Shown here: positions 8,696 to 17,561 of the stretch, piece after piece
Position numbering within the stretch: the first letter of the stretch is position 1
Layout: every line of letters starts with the position of its first letter
NCBI GenBank assembly: GCA_934591725.1
Contig: CAKTPR010000008.1
Coordinates: forward strand, 1 to 35,571
Origin: an uncultured Oscillospiraceae bacterium
GTDB lineage: Bacteria > Bacillota > Clostridia > Oscillospirales > Oscillospiraceae
Direction: 5' to 3'
DNA length: 35,571 nt
Notes under the pieces: generated by a model
Told to the model about the DNA's origin: nothing
Seen by the model: the letters and a program-made list of their open reading frames with translations, nothing else
The model's database searches: none
Made by a program: the position numbers and the translations under genes

Positions 8696-9850
8696 TTACA
8701 TTTTTTTAGCGTCGGCTTTGATTATTGCTCTTCCGGCAGAGTGGACCATTATTTCTTCTGTTCCGGCAAAGATCCTGTATACGCGCTGATCTCTCCACAG
8801 GCGGGAGATGCGGCTGCTTTCGGTGTATCCGATGCCGCCCATGATCTGCATCGCTTCGTCGATCACTTCAAAGGCTGCCTTGCCGGTGTAGCGTTTTGCG
8901 AGAGCAGCATCTATCGAGATGCTCTTGCCGTTGTCGGCCTTCCATGCGGCATGACGCACCATGTTCTGCATATTCTCGATCTTTATCGCCATGTCGGTGA
9001 TTTTTTCCTGAATGAGCTGGAAAGAGCCGATAGTCTTTCCGAACTGCTGGCGCTGGTTGGTATAGCGCAGAGCGTCGTTATATGCGCAGCGCGCCATACC
9101 GACGTTGCAGGCACAGGTGAAGAGCCTTTCAACATCATAATTGAGCATAAGATGCGCAAAGCCGTTGCCCTTGATGCCGCACAGATCCTTCTCTTCGATC
9201 TCAACATCCTCAAGGTAGACCTCGCAGGTCGCCATCATGTGCAGGCCGATCTTCTCCATAGGCTCAACGGTGATGCCGGGCTTGTCCATCGGGATGAAAT
9301 AAAGGCTGCAGTCCTTATACGGATTATCGTTTTCATAGTCGCGGGCAATGCAGAGCATATACGGAGCGACATTGCCGCCCGTGTTGAACATTTTATGGCC
9401 GTTGATGTATATTTTGCCGTTCCGGCGTGTCGCAGAGGTCGTTATGGCGCTGCTGTCGGATCCTGCCTGCGGCTCGCTGAAGCCGAGGGTAAAGGGCTTT
9501 CTGCCCTCCAGCGCAAGCTTCATGACTATTTCCTGCTGCTCCTTGGTTCCGAACTGGAGCATATCATGCACGGCCAGTGCCTGATTGACCCAGGTCAGCG
9601 CAGGCCAGCCCATGGCGTGGACCTCCTCATAGACGAGGATGCTCGTCATAGTGTCGCAGGGCGTGCCGCCGAACTCCTCCGGGATCCCGAGAGTGCCGAA
9701 CCCGGCCTCGAGCATATCCTTTGCCGCGCGTTCGGGATACTGATGGTTTTTATCACATTCGCGGAAATACTCCTCATAGTTGCCGCGCTTCATAACATCG
9801 CGCACAGTTTCAAGAAGCAGTTCCTGTTCTTCTGTCAGACTCCAATCCAC
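8696..9850 (-). CDS. Acyl-CoA dehydrogenase, CaiA (crotonobetainyl-CoA reductase)-like
   Basis: 384 residues, typical acyl-CoA dehydrogenase length. Motifs: SEPQAGSDSS (125-134), QRQQFGKTIGSFQLIQEK (266-283), MQIMGGIGYTESSRISRLWRD (335-354) and FAGTEEIMVHSAGR (361-374). The usual C-terminal catalytic Glu (YEGT) is Ala362. Glu241 in DVERL sits where isovaleryl- and long-chain dehydrogenases keep their base. The AAWKADNG stretch and the EIM..AGR ending resemble CaiA. It exchanges electrons with an ETF, probably the one at 3790-5488. It follows the CoA-transferase at 9883-11109 with a 32-base gap. Confidence 0.9.
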   Translation of the reverse strand: MDWSLTEEQELLLETVRDVMKRGNYEEYFRECDKNHQYPERAAKDMLEAGFGTLGIPEEFGGTPCDTMTSILVYEEVHAMGWPALTWVNQALAVHDMLQFGTKEQQEIVMKLALEGRKPFTLGFSEPQAGSDSSAITTSATRRNGKIYINGHKMFNTGGNVAPYMLCIARDYENDNPYKDCSLYFIPMDKPGITVEPMEKIGLHMMATCEVYLEDVEIEEKDLCGIKGNGFAHLMLNYDVERLFTCACNVGMARCAYNDALRYTNQRQQFGKTIGSFQLIQEKITDMAIKIENMQNMVRHAAWKADNGKSISIDAALAKRYTGKAAFEVIDEAMQIMGGIGYTESSRISRLWRDQRVYRIFAGTEEIMVHSAGRAIIKADAKKM

Positions 9851-9882
9851 GGTCTGGTCTCCTTTCTATCGTCGGTTGCTGT

Positions 9883-11109
9883 TCAATAGTCTATCTGGGT
9901 CGCCGCGCCGTTCGAAAGCAGCGCATCTGCCTGCTCCTCAGTATAGCCGAGTGAGAGAATGACCTCTCTGGTATTCTCGCCGAGGCGCGGTGCGCATTCC
10001 AGCTCGACCTCGCCGACATTTCTTGAGCGGAACGCCGGACGTGCTACCATGCACTTATTGCCGTTCTGGGAGGTATGCATAGTGACATAGCCGTTTGCCC
10101 ATGCCTGCTCACTGTGCTCGGTCTCGCGGTAATGATTGAGGCGGTCATGGGCGATGTCTGCCTCTCCGAGAAGCTTCATCCATTCGGCGCCGGTCTTTTC
10201 CTTGAACTTCGGTTCCATAAGCTCAAGCAGTTCGCGGCGGTGGATCGTTGCCTGCTTGTTCGTCATAAAGCGTTCATCGCCGACAAGTTCCGGCAGTCCG
10301 AGCAGATCGAAGAGCTTGCCGCTCACGAAGTCCCAGTTGCCGACGGACATCTGTATCCACTCGCCGTCGGAGCACTCAAACGGAGCGTAGGCCGCAGTGC
10401 AGTTGTAACGGGGTCTCGGGTACGGTCCCTTGAAGCGCTCCTGTGTGACGGTGGTCATAAGGCTCATTGCATAGATACCGGCGCCATACAGCGAGACGGT
10501 GACACGGTCGCCGTGCCCGTGTACGGAGCGCCCGTAAAGTGCGGAAGCTACCGCGCCGTAAAGCATGATGCCGGAGATCAGATCTCCCATGCCGCCGGGA
10601 GGCAGGATCGGGTAGCTGCCGGGAGTGGATATCCCCTGGTCGGCCAGGAAGCCGGTCTTTGCCCAGAACGCGATGTTGTCGTAGCCGGGCATATCCTTGC
10701 TGGGGCCTTCATCGCCGTAACCGGTCAGGATCGCGTAGATGAGTTTTGGGTACTTATCCTTTATGCTGTCATAATCAAGTCCCTGCTTTTTGAGCGCCTT
10801 GTCGCGCCAGCTCGTTACAAACACGTCCGCCTCGGCAAGAAGCTTATCGAATACCTCTCTGCCGCCCGGAGTTTTGAGGTCAAGAGAGATCGCCTTTTTC
10901 TTGTTGTTGAACATATCAAAGATCGGGTTCTCATCATTTGTGCAGGGGACGTTTACTATATTGGCGTAGCTCCTCCAGTTATCACCCTTGCCGCTTTCGA
11001 CCTTGATGACGTCCGCGCCCCACTCGCCGAGCATCATTGCGCAGGCGGGCGTTGCTACAAAGGTACCGAGTTCTACAACTTTAAGTCCTTCAAAGGGCTT
11101 CATGCTCAT
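9883..11109 (-). CDS. Class III (CaiB/BaiF) CoA-transferase, copy 2
   Basis: 408 residues starting MSMKPFEGLKVVELGTF, with ACGGAG upstream. The catalytic Asp176 lies in GGMGDLIS. Blocks such as KDKYPKLIYAILTGYGDEGP, GFLADQGI.TPGSYPILPPGG and the ending (NHYRE.EHSEQAWANGY) are near-identical in copy 1, showing a recent common origin. Two paralogous transferases suggest either a subunit pair or separate acceptor and donor specificities. It heads the leftward pair with the CaiA-like dehydrogenase. Confidence 0.92.
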   Translation of the reverse strand: MSMKPFEGLKVVELGTFVATPACAMMLGEWGADVIKVESGKGDNWRSYANIVNVPCTNDENPIFDMFNNKKKAISLDLKTPGGREVFDKLLAEADVFVTSWRDKALKKQGLDYDSIKDKYPKLIYAILTGYGDEGPSKDMPGYDNIAFWAKTGFLADQGISTPGSYPILPPGGMGDLISGIMLYGAVASALYGRSVHGHGDRVTVSLYGAGIYAMSLMTTVTQERFKGPYPRPRYNCTAAYAPFECSDGEWIQMSVGNWDFVSGKLFDLLGLPELVGDERFMTNKQATIHRRELLELMEPKFKEKTGAEWMKLLGEADIAHDRLNHYRETEHSEQAWANGYVTMHTSQNGNKCMVARPAFRSRNVGEVELECAPRLGENTREVILSLGYTEEQADALLSNGAATQIDY

Positions 11110-11199
11110 ATTTTTATCTCCGTTCTGCCGCCGGTATTGAATGCAGCATTGCAGCGCGCCCGCAGCGGCTCGGCTGCGCTTGTCATCTTTACTTGTGTC

Positions 11200-11679
11200 T
11201 CAGCTTATTCTCGTCATGCTGAGCAGTTTCTCGTACAGCTGCCGGGTCGCATCGCCCGACTTATCGTTTATGAGCAGCCAGCCGACATCACTGTACCTTA
11301 TCGCTATATAGTTCTCCTTGTTTGACCGGCAGAAATATACATCATACAGGTCGTATTCATCATTGATATAGCTTCCGGAGACCGTGAAAAGGCTTGCAAA
11401 TCCGCGGGTGCGTTCCCCCATATCAAACTCATCCATGCTCCTGAGACTGACCTCGTCAATATCGCTCATGCTGATCTCGATTGGGCTGACAAGCACGGCG
11501 GATGCGCGAAACGTATCATCGCTCACGGTTATCTTTGACCCGCTGAATGTCATAAAAACAAACACCGCGATCACAAAGAGGATCGACAGCAGAGTTCCGG
11601 AGCCGGAAAAGGTTCCGTTGAACATCAGCCTGATAAACGGAATGTTCCTGATTTTATCTGTCAGTTTAGAAGCCTTCAT
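11200..11679 (-). CDS. Small membrane protein with bacterial PH-like fold, coupled to the PucR gene
   Basis: 159 residues from ATG 11679 (GGAGAAAATTG upstream). There is one membrane helix at about 32-50 (LLSILFVIAVFVFMTF), followed by a beta-rich region of about 110 residues with the look of a bacterial PH domain (YFCRSNKENYIAIRYSDVGWLLIN). The start overlaps the end of the PucR-type regulator by 14 bases, so translation is probably coupled. The family assignment is tentative and the function unknown. It might localise or modulate the regulator at the membrane, which is speculation. Confidence 0.65.
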   Translation of the reverse strand: MKASKLTDKIRNIPFIRLMFNGTFSGSGTLLSILFVIAVFVFMTFSGSKITVSDDTFRASAVLVSPIEISMSDIDEVSLRSMDEFDMGERTRGFASLFTVSGSYINDEYDLYDVYFCRSNKENYIAIRYSDVGWLLINDKSGDATRQLYEKLLSMTRIS

Positions 11680-13276
11680 CAATTTTCTCCGTTGCTTTTT
11701 CTCGTTCAAGCGCATCGCTCAGACTGACGGATTTGATCCCCAGCGTGATATGAAAGACCGCATCCGGATCGTTAAGATCAATACCAAGCATTGTCTCGAT
11801 CTGCTTTATGCGGTAAAGCACGCTGTTTCTGTGCAGGCTCATTTTCTCCGCTGTGACAGAGGTATTGCGTCCGCTGAGAATGTAGGTACGCAGCAGCCGT
11901 TCGTTTTCTACCCCGGCTTTATTCCTGTCAGATTCTCTGAGCTTATAGATATAGGCCGCATCCGGGCTTGCGCTCGGCGAGCTTTCCTTGCCGTTGAGCT
12001 GGTGCAGGACATAGTAGATATAGTAATCGGAATAAGTGTAATACTGCCCGCCGCGGTTCATCAGCCTGCCGTACTGCAGCGCCGTCTTTGCTTGGTTGAA
12101 AGCCTTCCCCGTGTCTATAAGGCAATTGTACACGCAGCTTATCCCCAGAGAGAAATCGGCTCTGGCATCGGTATTGCTGAATATTTCCCGGCGCCGGTCT
12201 ATATCGCTCTGCGTGTCCCATTGACGATTGTTTATGCCGACAAGATGGCTGCGGTACTCTATAAATTTTGCGTGTTTGAAATAGTTCTTGCAGTAATTCC
12301 GGATCAACCCGAGCGACATTGACTGCGCGTTTTTGTTGCAGCCTACGACTATGACCTCAAAGCTGCTCCTGTAAGGAAAGTTGAGGTAACACAGGCTGTC
12401 GCTTATATCCGCCTCATTGTTGAGCTTGCCTTCTATAAGGCTCAGAATAAACCGCTCATAGATTTTCCTGCTTCCAGTATAGGTACTGGAATTAAGCTCC
12501 AGATACCTCAGCACACGGGAAAAGAAAGCCCTCAGCAATTCGATCTTCCCGTCATGCGGCTTCTCACCGTCAAGATAGTACGCTCCCGACGTGAGCACGA
12601 TCTTCCCCGAAAGCGAGAAGTTCCGGACGCAGGAATAGCAGTTCATCATATTCGGGGGCGAGAGCAGACGCACATCCATATACCGCACCGGCATGGTCAG
12701 ATAGTCATGCTTCTTAATCATGATATCCACGTCCTTGCCGGCCCATCCGCCGCCCTTGATGAAGTTCCTCATAAGCGGAGGCATATTCTCAGGGGCTATA
12801 AGATCAGTGTTTGCGCACGCCACCATATGAAACGCCGGGTTCCAAGCCAATATCGGATCATCGAGCATTATTTCCGCTTTTTTATATAGCTCCTGAACGT
12901 TGGTACAGCGATAGACCGTCGCATCCAGAAGCGTTTCCCAGTCCTCAAATCTGACTATCGCCTGCTGTATGCGTGTGTGTATCTGCACCAGATCAAGATC
13001 AGTCGGAAAACCGAGGCATACGCAGTCCAACTCCCTGGCAAGCTGTGCACAGCGTGCACCGTCGGCTCCGACAGGCACGAACACCGCTCTGGAAAGGGTC
13101 TCGTCATACTCGCCCTGAAGCTCTCCTGCATCGCATATATACAGGGTATTTGAAATGCAGTTTATCCCCCGGCGGTACAGAAGCACGCATTTGATACTGT
13201 CGGCGGAGTGTGCGCTTCCCCTGTAGATTACTGTCTCCGGCAGCATATAATTCAGAATACTCAGAGCAATTTTCAT
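11666..13276 (-). CDS. PucR/CdaR-type transcriptional regulator
   Basis: 536 residues. The C-terminal segment (about 470-525) is the PucR-family helix-turn-helix: LLRTYILSGRNTSVTAEKM, then LHRNSVLYRIKQIETMLGIDL. The N-terminal and central parts resemble the sensor and GGDEF-derived linker regions of this family without catalytic motifs. These regulators respond to small metabolites and typically activate adjacent catabolic genes. Start 13276 is chosen because GGGGA precedes it; an ATG at 13291 is possible. It has its own promoter (13316-13344) and sits in the middle of the catabolic cargo, so it is the likely pathway regulator. Confidence 0.85.
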   Translation of the reverse strand: MKIALSILNYMLPETVIYRGSAHSADSIKCVLLYRRGINCISNTLYICDAGELQGEYDETLSRAVFVPVGADGARCAQLARELDCVCLGFPTDLDLVQIHTRIQQAIVRFEDWETLLDATVYRCTNVQELYKKAEIMLDDPILAWNPAFHMVACANTDLIAPENMPPLMRNFIKGGGWAGKDVDIMIKKHDYLTMPVRYMDVRLLSPPNMMNCYSCVRNFSLSGKIVLTSGAYYLDGEKPHDGKIELLRAFFSRVLRYLELNSSTYTGSRKIYERFILSLIEGKLNNEADISDSLCYLNFPYRSSFEVIVVGCNKNAQSMSLGLIRNYCKNYFKHAKFIEYRSHLVGINNRQWDTQSDIDRRREIFSNTDARADFSLGISCVYNCLIDTGKAFNQAKTALQYGRLMNRGGQYYTYSDYYIYYVLHQLNGKESSPSASPDAAYIYKLRESDRNKAGVENERLLRTYILSGRNTSVTAEKMSLHRNSVLYRIKQIETMLGIDLNDPDAVFHITLGIKSVSLSDALEREKATEKIDEGF

Positions 13277-13315
13277 ATGACATTTCCCCATATCCGCATA
13301 GTGATGTTTGCGTAA

Positions 13316-13344
13316 ATCTTAACATACCGCGAATATCTTGACAA
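13316..13344 (-). promoter_or_regulatory. Sigma-A-type promoter of the PucR gene
   Basis: On the minus strand, -35 TTGTCA (13344-13339), 17-base spacer, -10 TAAGAT (13321-13316). It starts about 40 bases before the regulator's ATG. The match is good but not perfect. Confidence 0.6.
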
Positions 13345-13374
13345 TGAGGATTTTTCAGCGGAGCTCAATAAACG

Positions 13375-14178
13375 TCAGTTCTTTTTCCCGAACTCCGGGA
13401 ACCGCTTATCGCAGAAAGCGTACACCGCTTCCTTGAAATCAGGATGCGCATAGCACAGCTCGAGGTTCTTGCACTCGATATCGGTGTATTCCATGAGTTC
13501 CTTGTAATATATCTTGGAGAATATCTCTTTCTGCTTGCTGTAAGCAAAGGCGGGGCCGCGCGCAAATTTGCGTGCAAATTTGTAAGTCGCTTCCTCAAGC
13601 TGTTCATCGCTTTCGGCAACTACAGTCGCAAGACCAATCTGCTGAGCCTCTTCGGCGGATACCTGCTTGCCGGTCATAATGATCTCCTTTGCCTTTGCTA
13701 TGCCTATCAGCTTGGTGAGATAGAACATACAGCCCGTGTCACCGGAAAGGCCTACATTTATAAAGGCCATTATGAATCGGCTGGAGGGAGCGAATACGCG
13801 GAAATCGCAGGCGGCGGCGAGGGATGCGCCCATACCGGCGGCGGCGCCGTTGATCATGGCGATAGTGGGCTTCGGGCATGAGCATATCTTCCATGCGCTC
13901 TCGCCGGCATAAGCCACCTGCTCAGCCTTGAGCAGCTTTCCGGATTCGAGGGAAGTCTTGAAGTTCTTGATATTTCCTCCGGCTGAGAAATTTTTGCCCA
14001 CGCCGGTAAATATGACAACACCGACATCATCGCTCTGCCCGCACCACTCGAAGGCGTCGACTATCTCGGCAAGCGTGTCATGATTGATCGCATTTGATAC
14101 CTCAGGATGATTGACCGCAATGGTTGCAATACGGTTTTCAACCTTGAAGATAATATTTTCGTAATCTTTTCCGTTCAT
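13375..14178 (-). CDS. Crotonase-fold protein, PaaG-like enoyl-CoA isomerase type
   Basis: 267 residues, standard crotonase length. The oxyanion-hole blocks are present: GKNFSAGGNIKNF (61-73) and NGAAAGMGASLAAACD (110-125). The two hydratase glutamates (rat 144 and 164) are replaced by Ser119 and Phe139. Asp147 in GLSGDTG matches the Asp that PaaG-type isomerases use (GLVPDSGG). An isomerase or another acyl-CoA reaction is therefore more likely than classic hydration, in contrast to CaiD. AAGGAGAAAATCA precedes ATG. It is the third gene of a leftward operon after two permeases. Confidence 0.85.
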   Translation of the reverse strand: MNGKDYENIIFKVENRIATIAVNHPEVSNAINHDTLAEIVDAFEWCGQSDDVGVVIFTGVGKNFSAGGNIKNFKTSLESGKLLKAEQVAYAGESAWKICSCPKPTIAMINGAAAGMGASLAAACDFRVFAPSSRFIMAFINVGLSGDTGCMFYLTKLIGIAKAKEIIMTGKQVSAEEAQQIGLATVVAESDEQLEEATYKFARKFARGPAFAYSKQKEIFSKIYYKELMEYTDIECKNLELCYAHPDFKEAVYAFCDKRFPEFGKKN

Positions 14179-14266
14179 TGATTTTCTCCTTTTCTTTTCG
14201 GACAGTTGCGGCAGAGACTCGCAGGAGTCGTTCCGCCGCAGCCGCCGAAAATGTTTACCTGGGATA

Positions 14267-15589
14267 TCAGATGTACACGCCGGCAGAAACGAGAAGCATT
14301 ACCACAAAGCCGGCTATGGTCGGGCCGACGACCTGCGTCCAGAACATCTTCATGTAGAAGTCCTTGAAGCCCATCTTACCGACAGTAGCAACAACAGCCG
14401 TGCCGGAGTTGTGCGGCGTGGCGTTGAGGCCGAGAGTGGATATGCAGGCCAGCCTGTGGATCGCGCCCGGAGCAATGCCCGTGGCCAGGAACTCGTTGCC
14501 GAGAGAGCCGAGAATCACCTTCAGGCCGCCGGTAGAAGAGTTGAGTATCGGAGTGAGGATAAGGCAGGTCAGCCATATCTTGAAGGCTGCGCCGCCGGGG
14601 ATCTTGTCAACGAGGCCGACTGCGAGCTGGTAGCCGGGAGTGGACGCGAGGACCGCGCCGAATGCAACGACGGAGCAGAGCAGTGCGATGGAGGTGATGC
14701 CCTTCATGGCGCCCTCAGCGATCTCAGCCTTGAAATGAATGTTCTTGTAGAAGAGGATGATCGCGCTCAGTGCAGCGCAGGAAAGGGCGATGACTGCCGG
14801 GAGGTTCGCAATGTTCAGAACGCACCACATAACAACGAGGGGCAGCAGGCACTTCCACAAAGGAGGCAGATTGTCCTTGTCGATGTGCATCAGCTCGGAC
14901 TCGGAGATAGCTTTACCTGCTGGCAGGAAGCCTATCCCACGCTTCTCGTCGCGGCGGATGGAGATGAACACGTAGCCGACCGCAAATGCATACATGATAA
15001 GGGCGGCAACAATGCCGAGCAGGACGCCGGAGCTGGGGGTGGTTCCGAGATATTCCATCGGGATAAGGTTGACGGTCTCAGCGGAGCCCGGCATGAACTG
15101 CGCAAGCTTTGCCGAGCCGAGAGAGGCAACTGCGTAGTAGCCCCAATGGATATCCATTTCTCGCATGATCTCACATGCGATCGCGACAAGAGTGAAAACA
15201 GCAGCGTAAACGGTAATGCCGCCATAAACTATGATGAAGTTGATAAGAGGAAGGATGCAGACGGCCGCGACCTTCTGATATTTTACGGGGAACTTGTATG
15301 CAAGCCTTACTATGCGGTAAGCGATACCGCCGATAGCACCGGCATCGCGCATGATGCTTGCGAATATGGCACCGCAGGCAAGGATGAGATAATAGCCCTT
15401 GATGAAGTTGGCAAAGCTCGCCATGTAAGTATCGGTAAGCGTGCTGTAAATGGGCATTCCGCTCATGATGCAGAGGATCGCTACGCCGAGGATAGAACAG
15501 GGAATTATGTGGAATCCCTTAAAGCACAGTATTGCGAAAACTACTGCAGCTACAAAAATACCTATGAAGCTGATTACTTCAATTGACAT
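14267..15589 (-). CDS. GntP/citrate-type (ion transporter superfamily) permease, copy 2
   Basis: 440 residues with about 11-12 hydrophobic segments over the whole length and almost no soluble domain. IIVYGGITVYAAVF and PHNSGTAVVATVGKMGF resemble the GntP-like group that imports hydroxy-acids or other carboxylates with a cation. It is paralogous to the permease upstream (15659-16987): both share the GFHIIP/GLHLIP start, the VYGG region and a C-terminal LGLN..PH..G motif. It is followed after 88 bases by the crotonase. Substrate unknown; probably the pathway's acid. Confidence 0.8.
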   Translation of the reverse strand: MSIEVISFIGIFVAAVVFAILCFKGFHIIPCSILGVAILCIMSGMPIYSTLTDTYMASFANFIKGYYLILACGAIFASIMRDAGAIGGIAYRIVRLAYKFPVKYQKVAAVCILPLINFIIVYGGITVYAAVFTLVAIACEIMREMDIHWGYYAVASLGSAKLAQFMPGSAETVNLIPMEYLGTTPSSGVLLGIVAALIMYAFAVGYVFISIRRDEKRGIGFLPAGKAISESELMHIDKDNLPPLWKCLLPLVVMWCVLNIANLPAVIALSCAALSAIILFYKNIHFKAEIAEGAMKGITSIALLCSVVAFGAVLASTPGYQLAVGLVDKIPGGAAFKIWLTCLILTPILNSSTGGLKVILGSLGNEFLATGIAPGAIHRLACISTLGLNATPHNSGTAVVATVGKMGFKDFYMKMFWTQVVGPTIAGFVVMLLVSAGVYI

Positions 15590-15658
15590 GTTTTTTCTCC
15601 TTTAATTTCTCTTTATGCTGACAGACCGGTCTGAGCAGTCTGTGTGCTTCGTGACTCG

Positions 15659-16987
15659 TCAGCACTGGAGCCCTATGCTGATCAGCGCTGCGAGGACAAG
15701 GGAAACGATAGTGGGAAGAACGACGCTCATCCAGAAAACGTGACGGTAGAATTCCTTCAGTTCAAGCTTGCAGGTAGCTGCAATGCTTGCAACACCGGCC
15801 GCGTGCGGCAAGGTATTTAGTCCGAGGGAGGCGCAGACAACGAGCCTGTGCAGTGCACCGACAGCGATCCCGGAAGAAATATAAGACTCGGCAAAGGTGT
15901 TGAGAATGATTGTGATAGAGCCGGATGCTGAAGCGGTAAGACCTGCAAGAAGATTGACCGCGATCGCTATCTGCCATGCATTGACAGGGCCGGAGGCCTT
16001 GATAGCGTCGCATACCCACGTATAACCTTCAGACTTGGAGACTACGCCGCCGAAAGCAACGGTCGCACACAGAAGGGCCAGCGTCGACACCGCACGGATC
16101 GAACCATCCGCAAGGCAGCCTTTAAATTTTCCTTTGAGCCTCTTGGCAAACATAACGCTTGCAAGTATCGCCGAAAAGAACAGCGCCTGGACGGCAGGAA
16201 GCTTCACAATGTTGAGAAGCACCCAGACAAGAAGCATGGGGATTATTGCGACAATGACGGGAATGTCCGCAACCTCGGGAGCGGCAGGGCTCTCGGCAAT
16301 GATCCGCTGTCCGGTCGGCAGGAACTTTTCGCCCTTTTTGTCGGAGTCCTCAAGGCAGACCTTAACATATACCAGACCGCCGATAACAAAAATGACGGTT
16401 CCGATTATGCCGAGCACCGCACCGGCCATGGCATCTGTTCCAAAATAGCTGTTCGGGACAAGGTTTACAAGTTCCGGTGTACCTGGAATGAACTGAGAAA
16501 GCACAGCCGTACCAAGGGTCCCGACTCCGTAATAATGCCATGGGATATCAAATTCCTCAAACAGTTCCTTACCTATATGGACAACAATAAAGACCGCTGC
16601 AAATACATTGACGCCGCCATAAACGATGACCGTATTTATAAGAGGAATGGTCATAACGGCAGCGATCCGCTGCGCCTTGCGGGATTTGAACTTATAGCAC
16701 AGCTTGCTGAGAGCATGTGCAACTACTCCAATTGCTCCGCAGTCCTGCATTATTTTCGCAAAAATGGAGCTTGCGCAGAACAGGAGAAAATAGCTTTTGA
16801 AGAAATTTGCGTAGGACGTCATGAATATATCCGTCAGTGCGGTATATACATTCATTCTGCTGAATACGGCAATTATGGCTGCTGAAAATGCTGCCACAGG
16901 GATCAGATGCAGTCCTTTATATGCAAGAAATCCAAAGAAAAACAGACCCAGCAGTACGCCGATGAGACTTATTACTCCACTCGACAT
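15659..16987 (-). CDS. GntP/citrate-type permease, copy 1
   Basis: 442 residues from MSSGVISLIG at 16987; the longer in-frame extension is a low-complexity Lys/Arg stretch and is rejected. A GGAAAA site lies about 12 bases upstream. It has 11-12 predicted membrane segments and the motif IPLINTVIVYGGVNVFAAVF, with LGLNTLPHAAGVASIAAT near the C-terminus. It is the first gene of the leftward permease-permease-crotonase operon, divergent from the lactate dehydrogenase-type operon. Two related permeases in tandem suggest a duplicated importer or paired uptake and efflux. Confidence 0.8.
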   Translation of the reverse strand: MSSGVISLIGVLLGLFFFGFLAYKGLHLIPVAAFSAAIIAVFSRMNVYTALTDIFMTSYANFFKSYFLLFCASSIFAKIMQDCGAIGVVAHALSKLCYKFKSRKAQRIAAVMTIPLINTVIVYGGVNVFAAVFIVVHIGKELFEEFDIPWHYYGVGTLGTAVLSQFIPGTPELVNLVPNSYFGTDAMAGAVLGIIGTVIFVIGGLVYVKVCLEDSDKKGEKFLPTGQRIIAESPAAPEVADIPVIVAIIPMLLVWVLLNIVKLPAVQALFFSAILASVMFAKRLKGKFKGCLADGSIRAVSTLALLCATVAFGGVVSKSEGYTWVCDAIKASGPVNAWQIAIAVNLLAGLTASASGSITIILNTFAESYISSGIAVGALHRLVVCASLGLNTLPHAAGVASIAATCKLELKEFYRHVFWMSVVLPTIVSLVLAALISIGLQC

Positions 16988-17561
16988 TTTTCGTTTTTTC
17001 CTTTCTTTCTTTCTTTTCTGAACTACGATAATGGCTGCCGGATGCATCACTCCTCATCATTTGTCAATTTGTTAACATCATTTCGCGAAGATGTCTCTAG
17101 CTGTCCCAATTTTAACATTAAGAATCATAGACTGCTTTGTGATGTGGCACAAAGATTCGTAACGTCATTTATTTGACAATTGTGTGCTTATACAAGCTGC
17201 CGCGCCGTACATCAGACATTGTTTGCTTAATACGCCGGAATATGAAGCCCAGAGAATTATGCCTGTCTGCATTTCACGGTCTGTACCAAGCTTCCCCGAA
17301 TGTATAGATGTGCCCATGCTGCGCAGATAAACAAATCAGGTCGTGCTGAGCTGTTACGCAGGACACATATTTTTCGTGGTTTGTTCTTGTGCGTCTGCAC
17401 ATTTTAGGTCCCTTTTGGTGCCGGCCGTTTTTGTGTGCGCACGTTGACTTAATTTTTTGTGCTGTATTATAATTGACAATATAATGTCAGATGCTGTAAG
17501 GTTGCATTCATGCAGGTATGGTGCAGCATATATGAAGCGTTAAATATATAGGAGGCCGCAT
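16988..17561. promoter_or_regulatory. Divergent control region between permease and dehydrogenase-ETF operons
   Basis: 574 bases without a gene. It contains the dyad CTTTGTG-ATGTGG-CACAAAG (17135-17154). This overlaps a possible leftward promoter with -35 TTGTGC and -10 TATGAT (17128-17123), spacer 17. It also holds TGTGC-GTCT-GCACA (17388-17401) and a GTGTGCGCAC palindrome (17433-17442) just before the rightward -35. The TGTG-N6-CACA form occurs twice, so one regulator may bind both. The tract 16991-17020 before the permease start is strongly purine-rich on the minus strand. Confidence 0.55.
17444..17473 (+). promoter_or_regulatory. Promoter of the dehydrogenase-EtfB-EtfA operon
   Basis: -35 TTGACT (17444-17449), 18-base spacer, perfect -10 TATAAT (17468-17473). 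It lies about 90 bases before the ATG at 17562, which has AGGAGG at 17550-17555. The GTGTGCGCAC palindrome abuts the -35. Confidence 0.75.

Noticed and set aside
17138..17151. Canonical Crp site
   Set aside because: The dyad is TGTG-N6-CACA, two bases shorter than the TGTGA-N6-TCACA form, so a classical Crp site is not supported.
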